A DNA stretch of 64,000 nt, from the NCBI RefSeq assembly GCF_024363565.1, contig NZ_JAJEKE010000005.1:62001-126000 (forward strand), given 5' to 3'. Below are positions 18,114-27,672 of this stretch, in pieces. The stretch is from Lutispora saccharofermentans (GTDB lineage: Bacteria; Bacillota; Clostridia; Lutisporales; Lutisporaceae). Both the position numbers and the translations under genes were made by a program. A model generated the notes under the pieces. That model did not search any database, was not told the origin of the DNA, and saw only the letters and a program-made list of their open reading frames with translations. How positions within the stretch are numbered: the first letter of the stretch is position 1; every line of letters starts with the position of its first letter.

Positions 18114-21100
18114 CTAGAGTGCTTCTACCGTCACATTGCCGGTTGCAGGTATATTCACCTTAAACAGCTTCTCAGCCATGGCTTTTCCTTTTGAAATTTT
18201 AACCTTGAAGGTAATGGCTGCATCATATTTACCTCTTGTAATTTTTATATCTCCGGTGCCCTTCATTATTTCCAGAGATGCCGTCTTTTCTTCTTTCTTT
18301 CCTCCAGGCCTGGCAAATCTTCCATAAACCACGGTGTCTGCCTCTGCAAATCTATAGCTTGCTCCATTTGCATGGGGCTTAAGTGCTAAGATCCTCGGCT
18401 CTTTATGATGGGCCGCATATACGGGGCTGAATACCAGCTTATCCGCTATCAGCCAAGCCTTGGCATCTTCCACATCAAGCATATCTTTTTCATTTGATAT
18501 TTTATCTCTGACTTCTCTAATAGCCTCAGCTGCCTTCTCTATTTTATTTATTGCAGCCCCGGCTCTCGCCTCCAGCGCCGCCTTAACGGCTCCTGCCTCC
18601 AGCTTGCCGACAGCTTCAAGAGCAGCATCGACCAGGCTTTGTGCAGCCGCAGCGGCCGCCTGAGCCTGCTCTATGGCTTCATTCACCAGTGCCAATGCGT
18701 CCGTTAACGCCTTAAGCTCCGCAGCACGGCTCATCATGGCCGCAACCTTGACCTCCAGACTTTCATGCACTGCGGCCTCCAATGCCTTTACTGCCTTATC
18801 AGCCAAAGCTATCCTTGCTTCCTCTCCGGCTTTTCGCTCTTCCTCTATACGCTTTCTTTCCTCTTCTTGCCGCTTATACTCCTTCTCCAGCTCCGCAATT
18901 CTTGCCTCTGCAGCTGTGAGCTTAGAATAAGCTGTTACATAATAGCGCTGGGCATTTGTCAGGGCATCATAGGCTGCTCTCGCATCCTCCACAGCCCTTT
19001 TATTCTCCAGCTTTATATTCCTAAGCTTCGGCAGCTCATTGATTTTCTTATCTACAGCCGCTGCCTTCAGCTTATCCTCCTCAACTTTATTTTTATCACC
19101 CTCTAATCTGGATATTTCGACTCTCGCTGCCTCAAGCTTGCCGTAATTGTCCACATATCTTTTCTGCTTTTCGGTCAACGCATTATAGCTTGATAAAGCA
19201 CTCTCTACCGCTGCTTTGTCAGCCAGCCTTATTGTCTGAGGCAGGTCTGAAATCTTAACCATGACCTTCTCTGCCGCAAGCCGGTTCTCTTCCTCATCCA
19301 GGTCCGGCACCTTCACAGGGGCCAGATCAGTGCCCATAAAGTAGAATTCGTCCCCTCTGAGGTCTTCGCTTGTATTGCCTACCAGGTCCTTGGCCTGGGA
19401 TTCTATGATAAGGATGTATTCATACCTGCTTTCCAAGGGCTGGCCCAAAGATAATATGACCCTATTCCGGTCGATCTTTTTCAGTGAATTGCTTATAGTC
19501 CTGTATTTGGCATAATCATCCGTATTCTTAATCGTATATCTTCCTTCATAGCCTATGGCTTCGCTGTACTCGACCTCTACCGTCATCCTATCTACGGCAG
19601 AGACAGTCAGTATATAAGGCTTATCTTCGTCCTTGTATTCGCCGTATAGCATGGTGTAGCCGCTGTGGGTGTTCTCTGCTTTGATGCCGTGCTTATCCGT
19701 CAATATCTTGCTTATGTCAACCTTATATTCCTTGCTGTCATCTATATACCTGGGCGAGGTTATGATAAAGGCCACGAGCTTGGCATCTTCTCCGTCCGTC
19801 TTTACATCAAAGGAAGCTGATGGGCTGCCTATGGTATTGATATCTTTATCGATTACCGTTACCTCCTTTGACATTTCCATCTCGAAGGTCTTGCCGTCCC
19901 TCTGGGTGATATATAGTATCTCGGGAGCTTCCGGCTCTTCATCGCTTCCGTATATTTCAATGTCGAAATAGGGCAGGCTTTCCCTGTCAAATTTGTTTTT
20001 ATTGACCGTCCTATCTTCTATTCCCCAGAAAGATTCCTTATACTCTATTTTATAAACACCGTATCCGGATATGGTCTTGCCCCCTTCTATATTAGAAAAT
20101 TCAATGGACCTATCATCATCTGCCATAGCCTTGGCATAAAGGGTTATGGTTTTGCTGCCCGATTTCAGAACCAAAGCTGTTCTATTATTGCCGCTTGCCG
20201 TATATCTCACAGGCTTATCAAAGGCTGCTGCCACCACATATTTATTGACTGAATAGACATACTCGAGCCTGGGTCCCTGAAAGTCGTTCTCTCCTGCCAT
20301 AGCCCTGAATTCAAAGCTGAGCTTCAGCCTGTTCCCCGTCAGATCCTTCACACCGTCAATGCTGATCTTATATATCTTGCCTTCTGTCATGGCTCCTGTT
20401 TCCAATGTGACCTTTTCATCCTTATAGACGGCTTCTATGGGAGCGCCTATAGAATTATTTATTTCATAATTGGATATATCCTCTGCACTTTCTTCATCCA
20501 GAGGCTTTGTAAAGTATATCTCCAGCTTGCTTCCACCCACAACCTTGTAATCCTTGACCGTAGCTGCTGCAAAATCATCCCTGGCAACATTTACAGTCCC
20601 GCTGTTGTTCCTCTCCAATGTGTTGCCGAATTCATCGGCTATATTATAAGCCGTCACGGTATATGAGCTGCTGATGGTAAGGTCTTCTACCCTCAGCATG
20701 ACCTTGAATTTGCCGTCAGCATAGGAAACCTTCTCCACATCTTCTACATAGATGCTTTCCTTGTACCTGTCATTTTTGGCCACCTCATAGCTGCCCGGAT
20801 CCAGGACCGCAGCCTCATCGATCCTGCTGCTGTCGGTGAATGCCACTTGTATATGGTTTCTGGACAGCACCTTCAAATCGGCTTTGGAAAGCTGAGGAGG
20901 CGTTGTATCTATCTTCATGCCATAGAAGGTTTTCTTGGCAGGCCTCTTCATAATATTTGCCGCTTTTGTCTTATCCACTATATTTTCTACAGTGAGTTCA
21001 TATTTGGTTCCGGACTTCTGGGATTCCGTAGTCAATTCCACAGTATCCTCATCATCGCCGGTCAGCCTTGCTTCCAGGATTTCAAGCTCTCCGCTGCTGC

Positions 21101-22409
21101 TTTTTATCAGGTAATTCATCATATCCTCTGCTGAAGCTCTCGTCACCGCCTCAGAAAACTTCACCACAACCCGCTGGTTTGTCTCCGCCTTTGCATCCTT
21201 CAAGGATGGAGGAGTGGTATCCAATCTGGTGTAGAAGGATTTGCTATCGGATTTCAGCGCCACGCCATCTATTGATTTTACATCTCTTACCTTTACAGTA
21301 TATTGTTTTCTCCCCGCCAAGCCATAAGTGGTCAAGGTGACCTTTTTGCCCTCCAGCTCTGCTCTATCTATCTCTACGCCTGATATTGAATAATTTGAAA
21401 TATCCGTCGCTGTTGCAAGGTCCAGCTCCTTATCAAATTCGATTATCACCGTCTCAACGTCTTCGCTCTTGACGCTCTTTATCCTGGGAGAGCCGGATAT
21501 CTTTGCAACTCCTGTGAATTTTATTTTCTCATCGCCTATTTTCAATGTGTAAAGCTTCCCTGATGATTGAGCCGAGGTCACAAGCCTTACCCTATCCTCC
21601 CCTGCTAAAGCCGCAGACTTGACTGTCAATCCTTCTATAGAGTAATTATCAAGGTTTTCTCCCTCATATCGCTCTATTTCCTCTTTGAATACCACTTCTA
21701 CCACAGTATTTCCCACAGCCCTGACGCTCTTTACCTCTGCATCCGTCATATCGTTGATGAGGCCTGCGTCCAGAGCTCTTGCTCTCCTTATCTTTCCTGC
21801 GTCTATGAGCACATTGATATATATCCTGCCTCCCTTGGTGCTGGTCTTCAGTGCTGCTACAGTAGCCTTAGCCAGAAGATCGATGGTGAATATACCTGCC
21901 TTAGCCGGCTTCAAGCCTATGGATGCAGCAAATTTGAAGGTATCGTTCCAGGAAAAATCCCCTGACACCCCTGCCCCATCCTGTTTGTATCCCAGGGTTT
22001 CCAATAAAACCTTGTAGTAGGACTGTTCGCTTATATTATTGTAGGGACCGAACCGTCCTCTCTCATCTCCGATGAACCCCAAGTTCGGATTGGCCTTCAA
22101 ATAAGCCATTATATTCTTTCCTTCTGCCCATTTTACTTCATCCTTATCCACAAAATTAGCGTAGCCTTCGTAATCAACAGCATCATCATACAGCCCTCTC
22201 AGCTTTAGTATGGATATCGCCGCCGTAAGCCTTGTCATCTCTTTTTGTGTGTACTCCCTGGTGACCCCATTTCCGTCTCCTACCAACATGCCAATCTCTA
22301 CAAGGGCATTTACTTCAGCACTCACTGATGCTGCAGCATAGCTGTCCATATAACCCGTTGCAGAAAAGGCTATGGTAAAGGCTAATAAGAAAGCAAGCAA
22401 CTTTCTCAT
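18114..22409 (-). CDS. Large S-layer-type protein with SLH-like and SbsA/Big_5 domains
   Basis: Product of 1431 aa with a Sec signal peptide (residues 1-27, ending AAA). Residues about 30-190 look like degenerate S-layer-homology modules (LVEIGMLVGDGNGVTREYTQKEMTRLTAA, FGPYNNISEQSYYKVLLETLGY) that would bind wall polymer. Residues about 225-1060 are eight or so Ig-like SbsA/Big_5 repeats, each with VVEVVFKEEI- or IIEFDKEL-type openings and YTLKIGD-type ends. Residues about 1080-1200 hold two helical FIVAR-like units (YNALTEKQKRYVDNYGKLEAA; YDALTNAQRYYVTAYSKLTAA). An alanine/glutamate-rich helical stretch (about 1200-1330) and a final beta domain follow. The RBS GGAGG precedes the ATG. It is likely a structural surface or adhesion protein. 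Confidence 0.75.
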   Translation of the reverse strand: MRKLLAFLLAFTIAFSATGYMDSYAAASVSAEVNALVEIGMLVGDGNGVTREYTQKEMTRLTAAISILKLRGLYDDAVDYEGYANFVDKDEVKWAEGKNIMAYLKANPNLGFIGDERGRFGPYNNISEQSYYKVLLETLGYKQDGAGVSGDFSWNDTFKFAASIGLKPAKAGIFTIDLLAKATVAALKTSTKGGRIYINVLIDAGKIRRARALDAGLINDMTDAEVKSVRAVGNTVVEVVFKEEIERYEGENLDNYSIEGLTVKSAALAGEDRVRLVTSAQSSGKLYTLKIGDEKIKFTGVAKISGSPRIKSVKSEDVETVIIEFDKELDLATATDISNYSISGVEIDRAELEGKKVTLTTYGLAGRKQYTVKVRDVKSIDGVALKSDSKSFYTRLDTTPPSLKDAKAETNQRVVVKFSEAVTRASAEDMMNYLIKSSSGELEILEARLTGDDEDTVELTTESQKSGTKYELTVENIVDKTKAANIMKRPAKKTFYGMKIDTTPPQLSKADLKVLSRNHIQVAFTDSSRIDEAAVLDPGSYEVAKNDRYKESIYVEDVEKVSYADGKFKVMLRVEDLTISSSYTVTAYNIADEFGNTLERNNSGTVNVARDDFAAATVKDYKVVGGSKLEIYFTKPLDEESAEDISNYEINNSIGAPIEAVYKDEKVTLETGAMTEGKIYKISIDGVKDLTGNRLKLSFEFRAMAGENDFQGPRLEYVYSVNKYVVAAAFDKPVRYTASGNNRTALVLKSGSKTITLYAKAMADDDRSIEFSNIEGGKTISGYGVYKIEYKESFWGIEDRTVNKNKFDRESLPYFDIEIYGSDEEPEAPEILYITQRDGKTFEMEMSKEVTVIDKDINTIGSPSASFDVKTDGEDAKLVAFIITSPRYIDDSKEYKVDISKILTDKHGIKAENTHSGYTMLYGEYKDEDKPYILTVSAVDRMTVEVEYSEAIGYEGRYTIKNTDDYAKYRTISNSLKKIDRNRVILSLGQPLESRYEYILIIESQAKDLVGNTSEDLRGDEFYFMGTDLAPVKVPDLDEEENRLAAEKVMVKISDLPQTIRLADKAAVESALSSYNALTEKQKRYVDNYGKLEAARVEISRLEGDKNKVEEDKLKAAAVDKKINELPKLRNIKLENKRAVEDARAAYDALTNAQRYYVTAYSKLTAAEARIAELEKEYKRQEEERKRIEEERKAGEEARIALADKAVKALEAAVHESLEVKVAAMMSRAAELKALTDALALVNEAIEQAQAAAAAAQSLVDAALEAVGKLEAGAVKAALEARAGAAINKIEKAAEAIREVRDKISNEKDMLDVEDAKAWLIADKLVFSPVYAAHHKEPRILALKPHANGASYRFAEADTVVYGRFARPGGKKEEKTASLEIMKGTGDIKITRGKYDAAITFKVKISKGKAMAEKLFKVNIPATGNVTVEAL

Positions 22410-22526
22410 AAAAATCCTCCTTATCTTCTTCTATGATTTTCCACCCAATTTATACTATGTGGAGCAAAGCATAAAAAACGCTAAGAAGGATATTTGTAAT
22501 AATAATGTAAAATTGAAAGGAATAAA

Positions 22527-22559
22527 GCCGTCGGATCAGCTTTACGCGTCTCCGACGGC
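22527..22559 (-). terminator. Terminator of the C26 hydrolase gene
   Basis: Perfect GCCGTCGGA (22527-22535) / TCCGACGGC (22551-22559) stem just past the stop codon at 22566, followed on the minus strand by TTTATT. Confidence 0.8.
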
Positions 22560-22565
22560 CTGTTT

Positions 22566-23276
22566 CTATCTGCATTGACTTATAAATTCTTCAAAAAGCT
22601 TCATAAATATGGGATGTTTGGGTGCCAGGGCTTCCGGATGCCATTGGATTCCTACGACGAAGTCTTTCTCTAAGGATTCCGTAGCCTCGATTATGCCGTC
22701 ATAGGAAAAGGCGGCAGCTTTCAAGCCTTTGCCAAGCTCCTTCACCGACTGATGATGAAAGGAATTTATGGCAATTGTATCATTTTCAAATATATTATAA
22801 AGCTTGCTGTCCTTTTCTATCTTTACCATATGATAAACCTGGTCGCTGGGGCCGCTTTCCGGGCTGTGGCCTAAAGAGTCCTTAAGTTGTGCATTGATAT
22901 CCTGATAGAGGCTGCCGCCCAGAGCAACATTGATCAGCTGGGATCCTCTGCATATGCCCAGAATAGGCATGTCCAGATCATAGGCCTCTTTAAACAGAAA
23001 CATCTCACAGGCATCTCTCTCACAGGATATGGAGCCGATTTCTTTTATGGGATTTTCACCGAAATATAAAGGCGATACATCCTCTCCGCCTGTAAATATT
23101 ATGCCGTCTATGGCATCTGCGTACTTGAGCAGGCATTCTTTATCCTCTGTTATGGGAATCAATACAGGAATTCCCCCCGCCCGGATTATTGCATCGATAT
23201 ACGTATAGCACAAAGAACTATACCTGGATGTCCCCTTTGATTCGATAAATGTGGTCAATCCGATCATTGGCCTCAA
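22566..23276 (-). CDS. Gamma-glutamyl-gamma-aminobutyrate hydrolase-like protein (peptidase C26)
   Basis: Class I glutamine amidotransferase-fold hydrolase of 236 aa, like PuuD. It cleaves gamma-glutamyl amides and releases glutamate. The nucleophile Cys is in ILGICRGSQLINVALGGSLYQD, the catalytic His-Glu in GIQWHPEAL, and FTGGEDVSPLYFGE is a family motif. The TTG start at 23276 gives the family's usual N-terminus (RPMIGLTTF); AAGGGGG lies 11 bases upstream. It is a single gene, divergent from the chemoreceptor at 23577. The physiological substrate could be a gamma-glutamylated polyamine or peptide. The nearby spermidine genes are suggestive only. Confidence 0.85.
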   Translation of the reverse strand: MRPMIGLTTFIESKGTSRYSSLCYTYIDAIIRAGGIPVLIPITEDKECLLKYADAIDGIIFTGGEDVSPLYFGENPIKEIGSISCERDACEMFLFKEAYDLDMPILGICRGSQLINVALGGSLYQDINAQLKDSLGHSPESGPSDQVYHMVKIEKDSKLYNIFENDTIAINSFHHQSVKELGKGLKAAAFSYDGIIEATESLEKDFVVGIQWHPEALAPKHPIFMKLFEEFISQCR

Positions 23277-23382
23277 TTTTAAATAACCCCCTTATTATAC
23301 CGCATAATATTTCCACTCCTACCCAGATTCTATCATATAAAAGCAAAAAAGCAAATATATGCGAAGGGCGTTTATCTGCGAG

Positions 23383-23410
23383 AAAATGAGCCACCGGGAA
23401 TCGTCCCTGG
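23383..23410. repeat. Dispersed intergenic repeat copy in the C26-chemoreceptor gap
   Basis: AAAATGAGCCACCGGGAATC-type sequence followed by GTCCCTGG. It matches the reverse complement of 54231-54264 (AAAATGAGTCACCGG...CCGTCCCCCTGG). The remainder of this 300-bp gap (23277-23576) is A/T-rich, with a short tandem CGCTAAATTA repeat near 23450-23470 and no gene. Confidence 0.45.
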
Positions 23411-23576
23411 CGGGTTATTCTACACAATGAAATATATTTCAACAATTTTCGCTAAATTACGCTAAATTACTTGAAATTTTGCATTTTTTACCTTTAAAGT
23501 TTAAAATCGTAATGATAAAATAAGATGTGTGCAAAATTTGTCTATTTTTGTCACATAATGAATGGAGGTGTATTAA

Positions 23577-25574
23577 ATGAAAAGCTTAAAAGCAAAAATT
23601 GTGGTTATTCTCGGTTTACTTCTCTTAGTGGTATGTTTAGGTCTTGGATTGGCATCATATTCTTCTTCATCAAAAGCCCTAATTGAAAAGGTGAACGAGA
23701 CTCTGCCGCAGCTGGCTACTCAAGCTGCCGGAATAGTGGAAAACAGAATTGACGGGCTCTTGACCTCTCTGGAAATAATAGCATCCAATGATATAATTAT
23801 GGATCAAAGCATTTCTTGGGAAGAAAAAAAAGCAGTCCTTGACAGAGAAGCCACAAGGAATGAATATCTTAGAATAGGCATCGCAGGTATAGACGGCAAA
23901 ATATACTATAATGACGGTTTTACCTTGGGGATCAGCAATACGGACTACTTTAAAAAGGCAATCAGTGGCAGCAGAGTGGTAACTTCACCTATTGTAAGCG
24001 CCGATGGAAAATCTGTTGAGCTCTTCTATGCTGTGCCTATAAAGAAAGCTTCTACTACTGTAGGCGTTATGGTGGCCGTAGCAGACGGGAACAGCTTGAG
24101 TGGAATAACTAAATCGATAACCTTTGGGAAGTCCGGTGCAGCCTTCATGATTGATGAGCTGGATTATAATATTGCTCATCAGGATGAATCTTTGGTTTTA
24201 AATCGCAATAATACCTTTGAAAATCTCAAATCCGACCCTACTTTGGGCCCCCTGGCAGAGCTGCACAAGCGCATGATAGCAGGCGAGACCGGCGCAGGAG
24301 AATATGAATTCAGAGGGGAGGTAAAGTATCTGGGCTTTGCACCCGTTGAAGGAACCGGATGGTCTCTTGCAGTAGCCGCCCCTAAACCAGAAGTGCTGGC
24401 CGGCCTGGACGACCTGAAAAGAAATACACTTGCAACTTCTTTACTCTTTCTAATAGTAGCAATTGCCACAGGATATATAGTTGCAGGAAGCATAAGCAAA
24501 CCAATAAAAGCGGCAGCCCTGCATCTTGAAATACTTTCTACCGGCGATTTAACACCTGTAATAGCTGAAAAGTATGCTAAATCTAAAGATGAAACAGGGA
24601 TACTCATAAGATCCCTAAAAATAATGCAAAATAATCTGCGAAGCATCGTAGAAAATGTAAAGGTAGAATCAGCCAATGCAAATATGGCTGTTGACGAAGC
24701 AGGCATATACATTCAACAGCTTAATGCAGATATCGAAGATATATCCGCCACCACGGAGGAGTTATCAGCAAGTATGGAAGAAACCTCTGCTTCTTCAGAA
24801 GAAATGAGTGCTTCCTCAGTAGAAATAGAAAGGGCTGTTGACAATATTGCTTCTAAATCTCAGGAAGGAGCCCTTACAGCTAATGATATAAGCAATCGTA
24901 CAGGCCAAATGAGAAACAGCTTTTTAGCATCCCACGAAAATGCCATTAAAAAATTCAATGAGGCGAAAAACAAGCTTGAAGCAGCTTTAACCGAATCTAA
25001 AGCAGTAGAAAAAATAAATTCTTTGACTGATGCCATACTTCAAATTACATCCCAAACGAACCTGCTTGCTCTAAACGCAGCAATAGAAGCCGCAAGAGCA
25101 GGGGAAGCGGGGAAGGGCTTTGCAGTTGTAGCAGACGAGATAAGAAAGCTCGCTGAGGGCTCGAAAAGCACTGCAACAGAAATACAAAACATAACCCATG
25201 CCGTAGTATCCTCCGTTGATAATCTGGCTTCAAGCTCCAACGAGCTCTTGAGTTTTATGGCTCACGACGTAGAAAAAGATTATAAAACTATGCTGAAGGC
25301 TACAGAGGATTATAATATTGATGTAAAAAATATAGATGATATGATAACGGATTTCAGCTCTACAGCAGAAGAGCTCATGGCTTCAATACATAATATGGCG
25401 CAGGCCATAGGCGAAGTAACCTCTGCTACCAACCAGGGAGCTGTTGGAATAGGAAATATAGCCGAAAAGTCCGCAGCCATTGCTGAAAAGTCACAAAATG
25501 TAATGAAAGGTGCCCTTAAGGCAAAAAACAGCTCAGATAGACTGTCCAATATAGTCTCAGAGCTTAAGATTTAA
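23577..25574 (+). CDS. Methyl-accepting chemotaxis protein with dCache sensor
   Basis: Product of 665 aa with the standard receptor layout. A transmembrane helix at about 9-29 precedes an extracellular dCache_1 domain (about 35-275, including [15 protein letters not shown] and YAVPIKK). A second transmembrane helix lies at about 285-305, then HAMP (about 306-360) and a cytoplasmic MA domain. The MA hairpin tip is [40 protein letters not shown]. It is a single gene behind GGAGGTG, without chemotaxis genes next to it. dCache domains often bind amino acids, which fits the organism's apparent diet. The ligand is not predictable here. Confidence 0.93.
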   Translation: MKSLKAKIVVILGLLLLVVCLGLGLASYSSSSKALIEKVNETLPQLATQAAGIVENRIDGLLTSLEIIASNDIIMDQSISWEEKKAVLDREATRNEYLRIGIAGIDGKIYYNDGFTLGISNTDYFKKAISGSRVVTSPIVSADGKSVELFYAVPIKKASTTVGVMVAVADGNSLSGITKSITFGKSGAAFMIDELDYNIAHQDESLVLNRNNTFENLKSDPTLGPLAELHKRMIAGETGAGEYEFRGEVKYLGFAPVEGTGWSLAVAAPKPEVLAGLDDLKRNTLATSLLFLIVAIATGYIVAGSISKPIKAAALHLEILSTGDLTPVIAEKYAKSKDETGILIRSLKIMQNNLRSIVENVKVESANANMAVDEAGIYIQQLNADIEDISATTEELSASMEETSASSEEMSASSVEIERAVDNIASKSQEGALTANDISNRTGQMRNSFLASHENAIKKFNEAKNKLEAALTESKAVEKINSLTDAILQITSQTNLLALNAAIEAARAGEAGKGFAVVADEIRKLAEGSKSTATEIQNITHAVVSSVDNLASSSNELLSFMAHDVEKDYKTMLKATEDYNIDVKNIDDMITDFSSTAEELMASIHNMAQAIGEVTSATNQGAVGIGNIAEKSAAIAEKSQNVMKGALKAKNSSDRLSNIVSELKI

Positions 25575-25638
25575 CTAAAACGTCCCCTGTGGCTTTTTTT
25601 TAATATTCCAAAAGTTTAAAAATTAACAATCTAAAATA

Positions 25639-25668
25639 GTATACATTATTGTATACATGTGATATAAT
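25639..25668 (+). promoter_or_regulatory. Likely GntR operator and -10 upstream of the regulator gene
   Basis: A perfect dyad GTATAC (25639-25644) - 6 nt - GTATAC (25651-25656) sits directly upstream of a TATAAT box (25663-25668), about 95 bp before the GntR gene. Further TATAC half-sites follow. Autoregulation is inferred from position. Confidence 0.5.
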
Positions 25669-25763
25669 GATATACAAATTTATAGAATATTCAATTATGT
25701 CCCCCATGCTATGCTTAAGTGCTTAAAATAGCAAGGGTAATATTTTAAGCAGGAGGTGATAAG

Positions 25764-26423
25764 ATGCAGGAGGATAAGATGCAATCTAAAGATCATATTT
25801 ACAATCTGATAAAAGACAAGATCATTAGAAAGGAACTATTTCCCAACACTCAGATTGTAGAATCACAATTGTCGGAAGAAACCGGCATAAGCAGGACTCC
25901 CATCAGAGAAGCTCTAAAGCAGCTAAGCTATGAAGGAATTATTACTATAATTCCAAATCGGGGAGCATTTGTATCAAACCCAACCCCCGATAAGATAAAG
26001 TCAGTGTTCGAGTGCAAAAAAGTCTTGGAAGCAGCTGCCATAAAAATTGCTTGCACCAATATAACCGATAAGGAGCTGGATGTGCTGGAGGACCTTTATC
26101 TTCAAGGAGCTAAGGCGCATGCAAGCAAAGACTTCTACCTGTTTACAAAACTAAATGATGAGTTTCATATGACGATTGTAAGAGCTTCAAAAAACAGCTG
26201 TTATGAAAAGTACGTCAATGAGCTTATTCAGAGGAGCAATGTTTACCTTTTCTTTTATGACAATTTTATGTTTACATCAGCGGACGATTCTGAAGCTCTT
26301 AAAGGACATGCTCGTATCCTTGCCCTGTTAAAAGCCGGAGACGTCAATGGTTGTGTTGAAGCAATCGAAAAGCACAATCAGGTAACATTGGATCAATTGA
26401 GTCTGAACGGTATAATACAATAA
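25764..26423 (+). CDS. GntR-family regulator, FadR/FCD subgroup
   Basis: Product of 219 aa. An N-terminal winged helix-turn-helix (residues about 10-75; LSEETGISRTPIREALKQLSYEGIITIIPNRGAFV) is followed by an all-helical FCD ligand-binding domain (about 80-210). The FCD metal/ligand histidines are suggested by DEFHMTIV and LKGHARIL. Two in-frame ATGs (25764 and 25779) each have their own AGGAGG site, so two isoforms differing by five residues are possible. It lies upstream of the ornithine cyclodeaminase-like and NhaC genes in the same direction and probably controls them in response to an amino or carboxylic acid. Confidence 0.88.
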   Translation: MQEDKMQSKDHIYNLIKDKIIRKELFPNTQIVESQLSEETGISRTPIREALKQLSYEGIITIIPNRGAFVSNPTPDKIKSVFECKKVLEAAAIKIACTNITDKELDVLEDLYLQGAKAHASKDFYLFTKLNDEFHMTIVRASKNSCYEKYVNELIQRSNVYLFFYDNFMFTSADDSEALKGHARILALLKAGDVNGCVEAIEKHNQVTLDQLSLNGIIQ

Positions 26424-26428
26424 TAAAA

Positions 26429-26505
26429 AGAAGGTGTTCTTGACCTGTATCCAGCTTGGCGGCATATATACAGGAAAAGACCATCCTCCTTCTCTTATCT
26501 TTTTA
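26429..26505 (+). terminator. Structured terminator after the GntR gene
   Basis: Outer arms AGAAGG (26429-26434) / CCTTCT (26488-26493) and inner arms CCTGTAT / ATACAGG, followed by a T-rich run at about 26500-26505. It separates the regulator from the next gene. Confidence 0.55.
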
Positions 26506-26531
26506 TTATATATTATACCTTCACATATATC

Positions 26532-26557
26532 AATATTTTTTGTTATGCAAAAATATT
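26532..26557 (+). promoter_or_regulatory. Inverted repeat just upstream of the ornithine cyclodeaminase-like gene
   Basis: AATATTTTT (26532-26540) / AAAAATATT (26549-26557), a perfect 9-bp dyad with an 8-nt spacer, 20 bp before the start codon. It could be an operator or an mRNA hairpin next to the ribosome binding site. Confidence 0.35.
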
Positions 26558-26577
26558 AATGTTATGGAGGTAGTACT

Positions 26578-27564
26578 ATGAAAAAAGTCGAACTTCTCTA
26601 TTTGTCACAAGAGGACATCCTATCTTTAGACATCGGCTGGGAGGAAATCATTAAAAGAGTTGAGATGGCCGTCAGCGAGCAAGCTAACGATACCATCGAG
26701 AATCCTCCTAAGCGCGGTATCCATACCCGCCCTGATGCCTTTATCCATGAAATGCCTGTTTTTCTTAAAAAAATGGATGCTTGCGGTATCAAATGGGTAA
26801 GCGGTTATCCGGAAAATTACAAGCATGATCTGCCGCAAATATTGGGAGTTCAAGTGATGAACTGCCCGGAAACAGGTGTGCCGACAGCCGTCATGGATTG
26901 CCGTTGGATAACAGCCGTTAGGACTTCTGCCGCCACAGCCATTACCGCAAAATATTGTGCAAAAAAGAATTCCAAAAAAATTACTATCATAGGTGCAGGC
27001 GTGCAGGGGAGAATGCATTTGCTTGCAATCAAACATGTTCTTCCTTCGCTTGAGGAGTGCCATATAGTTGATATCAAGGAAAACGTGCTTGATGATTATG
27101 TTTCAAAAATGTCAGAATTAAGCCACGTCAAGATCAAAAAGTTTACCTCTATCGCCGAAGCAGTGGAAGATGTGGATATTATTGTAACATGCACTCAAAA
27201 GCTGCATAAGCCTATCATTCCGGCAGATGCACTGAAGCCCGGTATGCTTGGCGCAGGCCTTGAAGCAGGACGAGCCTGGCCCGCAGAAATCATACATGGA
27301 GTTAATAAGGTTATCACCGACGATATCAATCAAACTTCATCATATGCAACAACCGGAGCCTTTGCAGGAGGTTTGCCTGAATTCTATTGCCAGCTTGGCG
27401 ATCTTGTCAATGGCAAACCGGGCAGAGAAAACGACAATGAATCCATCCTTGCCTTTAATGTAGGAATTGCAGCAGAGGATATATCTTTAGGCCAGTATGT
27501 ATACGAAAAAGCTGTTGAAAAAAAGATCGGTACAGTTTTGCCGCTCATGGAGACAGACTTCTAA
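26578..27564 (+). CDS. Ornithine cyclodeaminase / mu-crystallin family protein
   Basis: NAD-dependent enzyme of 328 aa. Family members convert L-ornithine to L-proline and ammonia, or reduce cyclic imino acids. The substrate-binding N-terminal part contains PPKRGIHTRPDAF and MPVFLKKMDACGIKWVSGYPEN. The Rossmann domain (about 130-270) has IIGAGVQGRMHLLAI and DIKENVLDDY. The start is ATG 26578 with GGAGG. It is followed by a Na+/H+ antiporter-type gene. If it is a true ornithine cyclodeaminase, it would supply proline to the D-proline reductase encoded 10 kb away. Family members also include alanine dehydrogenases and lysine cyclodeaminases, so the substrate is uncertain. Confidence 0.82.
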   Translation: MKKVELLYLSQEDILSLDIGWEEIIKRVEMAVSEQANDTIENPPKRGIHTRPDAFIHEMPVFLKKMDACGIKWVSGYPENYKHDLPQILGVQVMNCPETGVPTAVMDCRWITAVRTSAATAITAKYCAKKNSKKITIIGAGVQGRMHLLAIKHVLPSLEECHIVDIKENVLDDYVSKMSELSHVKIKKFTSIAEAVEDVDIIVTCTQKLHKPIIPADALKPGMLGAGLEAGRAWPAEIIHGVNKVITDDINQTSSYATTGAFAGGLPEFYCQLGDLVNGKPGRENDNESILAFNVGIAAEDISLGQYVYEKAVEKKIGTVLPLMETDF

Positions 27565-27577
27565 TATAACTTATACA

Positions 27578-27601
27578 GGGCCGGTAAAATTTTGCCGGCC
27601 C
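27578..27601 (+). terminator. Hairpin after the ornithine cyclodeaminase-like gene
   Basis: GGGCCGG...CCGGCCC with the inner TAAAATTTTG also partly pairing. There is no T tract, so it may only attenuate read-through into the NhaC gene. Confidence 0.5.
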
Positions 27602-27622
27602 AATAATGTTGTGTTCTCCATA

Positions 27623-27651
27623 TTGTATTTTATTATCATGCACAATATATA
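27623..27651 (+). promoter_or_regulatory. Probable promoter of the NhaC-type gene
   Basis: TTGTAT (27623-27628), 17-bp spacer, TATATA (27646-27651), about 20 bp before the gene. Confidence 0.45.
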
Positions 27652-27672
27652 ATAATTGAAAGGGGAATATAT

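Noticed and set aside
24179..24712. Long minus-strand ORF inside the chemoreceptor gene
   Set aside because: Shadow of the real plus-strand frame; no ribosome site or recognisable domain.
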